Shown: positions 57,101-64,000 of the stretch, piece after piece
Numbering within the stretch: position 1 is the stretch's first letter
Layout: every line of letters starts with the position of its first letter
Assembly: GCA_014773175.1 (NCBI GenBank)
Contig: VXCM01003326.1
Span: 1 to 64,000 of the forward strand
Direction of reading: 5' to 3'
Length of the DNA stretch: 64,000 bases
Source: Lucifuga dentata
Lineage: Eukaryota > Chordata > Actinopteri > Ophidiiformes > Bythitidae
Made by a program: the position numbers and the translations under genes
Notes under the pieces: generated by a model
What the model was told of the DNA's origin: nothing
Seen by the model: only the letters and a program-made list of their open reading frames with translations
Database searches by the model: none

Positions 57101-57954
57101 AAAATAGAATTTATCTTAGATAAACAAGGTCTCTTTTGCATACTCAGTTTAGGATTGAGAGGCTGTGGAGAGACATCTACATGGGAGTGCTTGATCTCTT
57201 CTACACAATATTGACCAACCTTGAGAGAGAGGGTCTTCTGAACCCTGACAGTGAACTTCATATCTTTGCTCTGCATTGGTGTTTCCTCCCTCACATTCAG
57301 AAACACCTCCAGTTTTTTCAGAATGGCTGGAACTGCCACAGACTACGAACTGAGGGAAATCAGTCACCGTTTCAACTCTGGACTCGCCATGAGCGAGAAG
57401 AACCCATAGAGGTTTGCATTCATTCATGCACAACCTGCATGGAATTGTTTAGGGGAGTTGTTGTTTCACAAACATGAAATAGAAAGGATTTCATGAAAAA
57501 TTTTATCTAGGATGTTGTTCACAGTAAGGACTAGTGATGCTATCTTTATGTATTGTAGATTTCCTTTCCATCCTTCTCCTCACCATTCTATCACCTACTC
57601 TATCTGAGAATGTCATCACATAAAAGTATAACAATTTGTTCAAACCAGTTATTCTAAAACTAATAAATGGATGAAATTTTGTTATTTTTAATAAACCTAA
57701 CATACATTTGACACTGACTTAATGCAAACAACTTAAGCCTCACTTTTTGTATTTGCAGGTTGACAGAGTATGGAATTGACTAGACAGAACCATGTGGTCA
57801 TCGTCAACCTGATGTTGTCGTCCCAGAAGTGGAAATACAAAGGCCACTGACTCAGCAGGAACTGGAGAGTCTACCAGACCCGGAGGCCCCTTTGTCTGGC
57901 ATGATAGATCTCTATAATGAAACTGTGGGCTTGTTAACAGAAATGCTTCGTTAA
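54158..57954 (+). pseudogene. Spliced DDE integrase-like transposase gene, disabled
   Basis: A six-exon gene of the animal integrase-like family with WHIDGNHK: 54158-54515, 54922-55055, 55530-55677, 56302-56550, 57153-57411, 57759-57954. A helix-turn-helix (TTAKIAHLFGMCERTVRRRM) precedes the core. The DDE triad is visible as D in NSLWHIDGNHKLIR, D in [14 protein letters not shown] and E in RIERLWRDIYMG. The tail is GIDxTEPCGHRQPDVVVPEV. Lesions: a frameshift near 54262, TAA 55037-55039, TGA 56378-56380, TAG 57781-57783 and an unexplained frame change entering the last exon. I connect it with the IS3EU-type DNA transposons of fish from memory; the superfamily should be checked. It converges with the HECT gene to its right. 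Confidence 0.75.
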
Positions 57955-58795
57955 ACTTGACTACACAAGATGGTTATTATGAATAAGGATTTCTTTAAGG
58001 ATAAGCATTTCTTCAATTTACATTTCATTTAATTTAGAACAGGTTGCAGAGATTTACTTTCACTTTGAGCACTTTTGAGAGCATTTTTAAAAATTGTATA
58101 GACACTTGAATTTTTCTGTTTTTTGTATGTCATCATAAAACATAAACATGTTTATGTCCCTGCATATAAAGTGTTCACCTATTGGAATGCCTTTTATGGC
58201 AACTATATATATATATATATATGCACACAGGCACACATTGTAAGCAAGTAAACCTGATGAAAAGTTAAAGACATGGTCAATGCTCGAGTGCGTTTTATTG
58301 AAAAACAGGTTTTAAACGAAGTAAAACTGCATCAATTGTGGAACAGAAATTTAATATCTTCTGCATTAAAATCTCTTGTTGCATTAAAATCTCTTGACCA
58401 ATTTGTCAAGGTTATGACAATATGTGTAAGTGAATTCTGCAAAACAGTGAACAAAAAATGCATTTTCTAAATTAACTATGAATATAAACCACTCATTTAA
58501 ATCATAAGCAACTGCAGAATAAAGTGTAATGAGGAATGAACACAGTCCAGATGTTTAGAAAAAGTTGATAAAATATTTTAGGAAGTGATCCTCATTGATT
58601 TGGAACAAAGTATGTAGGTTATAGACAGCAGGAAGAAATCTTCAAAATCATCCTATTCAAATGTGTTTAACCATGAAAAATAAAAAAAAAAAATAAAAAA
58701 AATAAACTACAAACTTTGACCAAGAAAAAACACCAATGTAAACTTTATCTAAAATATCAGATACAAAACAGGTGGGTGAAACTTATTTAGTGTCT
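57955..58795. other. Gap between convergent 3' ends
   Basis: 840 bp of AT-rich DNA with a (TA)n run at 58206-58221. It probably contains the 3' untranslated regions of both convergent genes. I see nothing else. Confidence 0.4.
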
Positions 58796-60038
58796 TTACA
58801 CCATTCCAAACCCAGTGTCAGTACTCCAAATAGCAAGAAGGATGTCTCTTTCAAAGATGGAGTATTCCCTGTAATGTGCAGGAAGTTTGAGCACGTGGAA
58901 ACAGGTGGAGGACTTGGGGAAGTTGCTCTCTTACCACTTCAACATCCAGATGTCTGGGGAATGAATTCCATCCAACCCAGAACTTAATAAGATTTCCAAG
59001 CGTTTTTTGAGAAGCTACCAAAAAAAAGATGAAAACATACCATCAAAAGAATGGAAGCATTTTAGCAGATTCATTGATTGTTCCTTGTAGTGGGCTGTCA
59101 AAGTGGAGGTTTGAAGAAGTACGTAACTTAGGACTCGTAGCAGATGTCCAACGAGATAGACTTTAAAGCTTTGTGATGTACAAATTCACTTACCATTTTC
59201 AATGAATATGCGAAGGAATCTTGTGATTCTGCATGTATCCTCCAAGGAGACATCACTGTCTTCATCTTGTGTCGGCCAGTTTATCCTGTCCAGTATCAAC
59301 TGACAGAAGGATTTTTTTTAAATTTTAGTGTATAAAAAGCCTGGAGCACAGACTATCTGAAAAATTACTAAAAACTGCCATATAGGTTAAACCAGTGGCT
59401 TAGTTTTATATCTCAAACTCACTTCAACATATTTCATCATATACTAGACTTTAACATTTTGTAATTTTCATTTACATATGTGGAGCAGCCAAACTATTAG
59501 ATACATGTTACAAAATAGCCATGAGCTCAACCTCCTGGTCATTAATTTTTAGGGCACAGACTTGTTTGAAACCCATCCTAAAATTAATAATTGTCTCTTT
59601 TTTTTTTTTAACATTTAGATGCATATTGTTGTTGTGGCATCACATTATCATAAGAGAGACCTCTCTGTGGGCAGTTTCATTACTATCAGAGATTATGCTG
59701 TAATGTCAATTGCAAATTTAAATGTTTTGACAAAGGTATATAGAGAGGCAAACTTATAAATACCTGTGGAGTTCACAACACGTCCTTGGGAAGAGGAGGG
59801 GAATAGTGTCCTTCCTTTCTGTTAGCAATGGCCAGATCAGGGTTTCCTTTAAGCCCCACCTTAACTGTTTGTCTTGTTTGGAGGTTCTTACAAGGACCTG
59901 TATAATTTAACAGAACAGTAATACTAAGTGTTTTTTATTGCTGTAACACAGGAAGCATCCATTTAAGAATAATCAAGATCCCTCATTAAAAACGCAGAGC
60001 TAGATTGAGCTCCCACATGTATTCATGTGTGGGATGTA

Positions 60039-61669
60039 CAGTGCTATGAAAAAGTATTTGCCCCCTTACAGATTTCTTCTGTTTTTGCTTTTTTGTCACA
60101 CTTACATGTTTCAGATCATCAAACAAATTTTAATATCAGACAAAGATAACCTGAGTAAATACAAAATGCAGTTTTTAAATGATGATTTCATTTATTAAGG
60201 GAAAAAAGCTATCCAAACCAACCTGGCCCTATGTGAAAAAGTAATTGCCCCCTAAACCTAATAACTGGTTGTGCCACCCTTGGCGGCAACAACTTCAATC
60301 AAGCGTTTGCGATAACTGGCAATGAGTCTTTCACATCGCTGTGGAGTAATTTTGGTCCACTCTTCTTTGCAGAATTGTTTTAATTCAGCCACATTGGAGG
60401 GTTTGCGAGCATGAACGGCCTGTTTAAGGTCATGCCACAGCATCTCAATCGGATTTAAGTCCGGACTTTGACTAGGCCACTCCAAAACCTTCATTTTGTT
60501 TTTTTTGAGCCATTCAGAGGTGGACTTGCTGGTGTGCTTCGGATCATTGTCCTGCTGCATAACCCAAGTGCGCTTGAGCTTAAGGTCACGAACTGATGGC
60601 CGGACATTCTCCTTCAGGATTTTCTGGTAGAGAGCAGAATTCATGGTTCCATCAATTACGGCAAGTCGTCCAGGTCCTGAAGCAGCAAAGCAGCCCCAGA
60701 CCATCACACTACCACCACCATGTTTGACTGTCGGTATGATGTTCTTTTTCTGAAATGCTGTGTTAGTTTTACGCCAGATGTAACGGGACGCACACCTTCC
60801 AAAAAGTTCCACTTTTGTCTCGTCAGTCCACAGAATATTTTCCCAAAAGTCTTGGGGATCATCAAGATGTTTTTTGGCAAATGTGAGACGGGCCTTTGTG
60901 TTCTTCTTGGTCAGCAGTGGTTTTCGCCTTGGAACTCTCCCATGGATGCCATTTTTGCCCAGTCTCTTTCTTATTGTTGAATCATGAACACTGACCTTAA
61001 CTGAGGCAAGTGAGGCCTGCAGTGCTTTAGATGTTGTTCTGGGTTCTTTTGTGACCTCCTGGATGAGTCGTCGATGCGCTCTTGGAGTAATTTTGGTAGG
61101 CCGGCCACTCCTGGGAAGGTTCACCACTGTTCCATGTTTTCTCCATTTGTGGATAATGGCTCTCACTGTGGTTCGCTGGAGTCCCAAAGCCTTAGAAATG
61201 GCTTTGTAACCCTTTCCAGACTGATAGATGTCAATGACTTCGTTTCTCATCTGTTCTTGAATTTCTTCAGATCGGGGCATGACGTGTTGCTTTTTGAGAT
61301 CTTTTAGCCTACTTCATGTTGTCAGACAGGTTCTATTTAAGTGATTTCTTGATTCTACAGGTCTGGCAGTAATCAGGCCTGGGCGTGGCTAGTGAAATTG
61401 AACTCAGCTTTCCAAAAAATGTGGTTAATCACAGTTAATTCATCATTTAACAAGGGGGGGCAATTACTTTTTCACATAGGGCCAGGTTGGTTTGGATAGC
61501 TTTTTTCCCTTAATAAATGAAATCATCATTTAAAAACTGCATTTTGTATTTACTCAGGTTATCTTTGTCTGATATTAAAATTTGTTTGATGATCTGAAAC
61601 ATGTAAGTGTGACAAAAAAGCAAAAACAGAAGAAATCTGTAAGGGGACAAATACTTTTTCACAGAACTG
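60039..61669 (-). mobile_element. Tc1-type transposon with complete transposase
   Basis: 1631 bp with terminal inverted repeats of roughly 210 bp (60039-60252 and 61455-61669) and TA duplications at 60037-60038 and 61670-61671. The outermost 35 bp of the two ends differ at a few positions (CAGTGCTATG against CAGTTCTGTG), while the inner parts are nearly identical. It is inserted in an intron of the HECT-like gene. Confidence 0.95.
60258..61280 (-). CDS. Tc1 transposase, intact, 340 aa, DD34E
   Basis: Cut-and-paste transposase that binds the terminal repeats and inserts at TA. The frame is uninterrupted and of full family length. It has the paired helix-turn-helix region (IYQSGKGYKAISKALGLQRT about 18-37, RKRLGKN about 104-110), a GRP linker (RSGRPTK 57-63), and catalytic D153 (WTDETKVELFG), D244 (QQDNDPKHTS) and E279 (PDLNPIE), a spacing of 34. 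These positions equal those of Sleeping Beauty-type enzymes. HGGGSVMVWGCFAASGPG is the glycine-rich box. It could be an active or recently active copy. Confidence 0.95.
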   Translation of the reverse strand: MPRSEEIQEQMRNEVIDIYQSGKGYKAISKALGLQRTTVRAIIHKWRKHGTVVNLPRSGRPTKITPRAHRRLIQEVTKEPRTTSKALQASLASVKVSVHDSTIRKRLGKNGIHGRVPRRKPLLTKKNTKARLTFAKKHLDDPQDFWENILWTDETKVELFGRCASRYIWRKTNTAFQKKNIIPTVKHGGGSVMVWGCFAASGPGRLAVIDGTMNSALYQKILKENVRPSVRDLKLKRTWVMQQDNDPKHTSKSTSEWLKKNKMKVLEWPSQSPDLNPIEMLWHDLKQAVHARKPSNVAELKQFCKEEWTKITPQRCERLIASYRKRLIEVVAAKGGTTSY

Positions 61670-62216
61670 TATATACAGTATGTCCCACTCGTCCCATTCA
61701 CTGGAATGAAGAGCACAAAATGCCAGTCAGATATTGAAATTTGACAGCTGTGGCACAATCATCACAGAATACTCACAGCATGGAGCAGTAGTTTGTCATA
61801 AAGCCATCTCCTGTTCTCAGAAGTGACTGGAGGCAAATCCCAGGCCAGAGCCAACTCATTGATTACATGCTTCTCTTCAGCTGACAATTCTGCTGTGCCA
61901 TCCAGCTAAAAAAGATGGACACCTGTTTATACGAGACCTAGTTTTTATATAAAAAATACCACGTTTTATCAAATCAAACACAACCTGCATTGTAATTACT
62001 CTTTGTATTACACCATTTATTGTTAAAGACATTCATAAGTAAAAACATTTATCAATTTAAAAAATATAAATGCATTGTTTGACCGCCTACCAAACAGTTT
62101 CTATGATTACCCTCTGGCTCAGCCTGCAGAAACAGAAAAGGTGGTTTCCCCTCAATTAAACAGAAACTTTTAACCACATGTATTAGCAGTTTAACACACT
62201 GATATCTGTCACCATA

Positions 62217-62221
<5 letters not shown>

Positions 62222-62247
<26 letters not shown>
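62222..62247. repeat. Poly-A run
   Basis: About 26 A residues in an intron of the HECT-like gene. Confidence 0.85.
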
Positions 62248-63543
62248 GTTCTTTTACGTTCATAATTTTAAAAGACCTAATAATCATACCAGCTGGATTG
62301 TTTGACAGATATCCATATCAGCACAGTCTGCAATTTCTATTGTGGCTTCTTCTGGAGAACCACCATAGAGTACATGCAGAATTGCAGGGCTCAATCCAGC
62401 AAGGCATGGTCCATTACAGAGGAATGAATGTCCAATCATTTGACCAGCAACAATAAAGAAGTCACTCTCCAAAAGGAGATAAAAAGTGGAGGGTATCAGA
62501 TGATCCTTTTCACCTTCAAATAGCAGAGTTCCTCCTGGAGCTTAAATTCAAGAGAATAGTCTTTAACATTTTATTATTGACTAAGGTTGTGGTGATTTGC
62601 TAATCTACAGAGAGTGGCTATTCAGCAAGAAACTGGCCATGAACAATAATAACCAGAAAGTGACTGATTAATGTTAATGTTTCTTTTATTAGCATGGTTT
62701 AAAGGCTGAATATTCCCCCACTAAACTAAGTTAACTGTGATTCCAGGAAAAACAGAAGACAACATCATAAACATAAGTAAAATAAATTATAATGAACTCA
62801 AAAAAGGTAATTCTACATACCAAACTTGATCTCAAAACCGTATTGAAGTTTGGACATGATGGTTGCAAAGAAATGGCGAGTCACTCCATTGCCAATTGCT
62901 GGATCTCCTGAGTAAGAAAAACACAAAATGAACATCAGTGACATATTTTGATATTAAAGTTGTTTGTTTTAAGAGTCTGTGACCTACTTACCCTTGGGGG
63001 TACATGTCAGTGGACAAGCCCAATCAACATTTGCCATCTTATAAAAAGAAAGAATTGCCCTCTCCCGTTCTTCTGCACTTAACTGTCTCCAAGATCCATT
63101 GTAAGACTTAGTGGCTTTCCTGTTGCATGTTTTTTGAAAATGTCCTCCGTGAACCTCTTTGCAGCCTCTGTGGGATTTGGGTCCATTTGCCATTCTAAAA
63201 CTGTTGAAAATTTTTTATAAGTTGTGTAGGAACCAATGACAATATAAAATGACTAAACAAAAATATACAATTATAGACCTGCAGTAGAATCTAGGTTGAT
63301 AATCTGAGAGACAGACAAGCTTTCCTGAGATGTGCCTGAGGCTGGCACACTTGTCTGCTGTTGCACTGAGCAGCTTGTCTGGCTGGTTGTTGGAATGTCA
63401 GAATCCCTTGGTCTTGTCAGCATGCTCACAACTCTACTGTCCCTTGGCAAGGAATTGGCTCTTTCTGTGGCTTCCTCACTCCCTGCCTCACTACTGCCCT
63501 GGGATGGTCTTTGATAAAAGAAGGGAATGTTTAGTTTGGGCAA

Positions 63544-64000
63544 TGTTGGGCAGTCTTATATTATGCAACATAATCAGTAGAAAGTACTAGTTAAAATAGA
63601 GTACAGACATTAAAAGTAAAAATTAAATAGTTCTATAAGACAATTGCAAAAATGGATGCATAAAATTAGGGACAGAGCTTTTTCAGAGGCACTGTAATAG
63701 AGCCAATATGTAATAAGATGAGGTTAAGCCTAAAATAGACAGTGATTTAAGATCAGATTTGACCTGCTTGTATAATTCCTTTAGACATTTTCAGCAAAAA
63801 TCCAAACTGATCTCAGATCTGTACACAACCTTGAAGTATAATGTTGTCCTAAAAGAACTCAGTGCTACAAAGTGCATTCATGTTTCCCAGTCTCACATAC
63901 AGCCATACAGGCAGTGTGCATCTTAAATATGATGTTTAGGTTTGTGTTGAGCAGTACCTTATGCACACATCACTGTGGGCCTTGATGGATAAAAAAAGGG
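63544..64000. other. Right edge; possible 5' part of the HECT unit
   Basis: AT-rich, no exon recognised. The end of the mobile unit, if it is one, is not in view. Confidence 0.35.

Larger units (their letters stand above)
58796..63543 (-). pseudogene. G2E3-like HECT E3 ligase gene, spliced, one frameshift
   Basis: Eight minus-strand exons: 63279-63543 (5' end uncertain), 62992-63194, 62821-62907, 62290-62540, 61777-61905, 59764-59897, 59194-59299, 58796-59014. They spell the degenerate HECT domain of the fish G2E3-like family: GDPAIGNGVTRHFFATIMSK, LFEGEKDHLIPS, DFFIVAGQMIGHSFLCNGPC, LSPAILHVLYGG, QLRWGLKETLIWPLL, LIKFWVGW, then STCFHVLKLP with the catalytic Cys, and TGFGMV at the end. HECT ligases pass ubiquitin through that Cys. 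One frameshift in the last exon (about 58905-58930) separates the WVGW part from the Cys part; otherwise the exons are open. The upstream exon is rich in S, T and Q. The 5' end may extend beyond 63543 or past the window. Confidence 0.75.

Noticed and set aside
54922..57783. In-frame stops of the integrase-like gene as recoding sites
   Set aside because: TAA, TGA and TAG all occur, along with a frameshift and no recoding signal. Simple decay explains them.

Overview
The window is teleost fish nuclear DNA. The evidence is two intron-bearing vertebrate genes with fish-style sequence, AT-rich introns, many microsatellites, and fish-type mobile elements (Penelope, Ty3/gypsy, L2-like and I-like LINEs, Tc1/mariner, CACTA-like, hAT). 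Both host genes were rebuilt exon by exon from splice sites and reading phase.

Host genes: (1) TAPBPL (tapasin-related, TAPBPR), minus strand, six recognisable exons from the start codon at 40897 to the transmembrane exon at 18569. It is an MHC class I peptide-editing chaperone. (2) GEMIN4, plus strand, six coding exons 42461-50855, an SMN-complex subunit for snRNP assembly. The two are head to head, 1.56 kb apart. A perfect interferon-response core lies about 70 bp upstream of the TAPBPL start, and a TA-flanked MITE sits between the genes.

Layout: 1-550 is the 5' edge of a minus-strand gypsy element leaving the window. 3650-4494 is a CACTA-like transposase remnant. 8280-18155 is a nested stack: a minus-strand Penelope copy split by a complete gypsy element (10470-15176, 5-bp target duplication), joined back to back to a plus-strand, 5'-truncated Penelope copy that is itself split by a solo LTR (16320-17065). 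The 12.2-kb TAPBPL intron before the transmembrane exon holds a hAT scrap, an L2-like LINE, a solo LTR, a 3.5-kb pogo/Tigger-like inverted-repeat element and a degenerate tandem repeat. The preceding intron holds a LINE/gypsy chimera and an ACTAGT-rich minisatellite. GEMIN4 introns carry two Tc1-type deletion derivatives.

From about 54.1 kb to the right edge lies the most unusual unit. A six-exon DDE integrase-like gene (plus) and an eight-exon HECT-type (G2E3-like) E3 ligase gene (minus) converge tail to tail. Both are spliced, and both carry disabling lesions. A Tc1 element with an uninterrupted 340-aa DD34E transposase sits in an intron of the HECT gene.

Assembly warning: thirteen single-N positions are each flanked by an exact direct duplication of about 60-67 bp. 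These look like unmerged contig overlaps, not biology, and they break several element ORFs.
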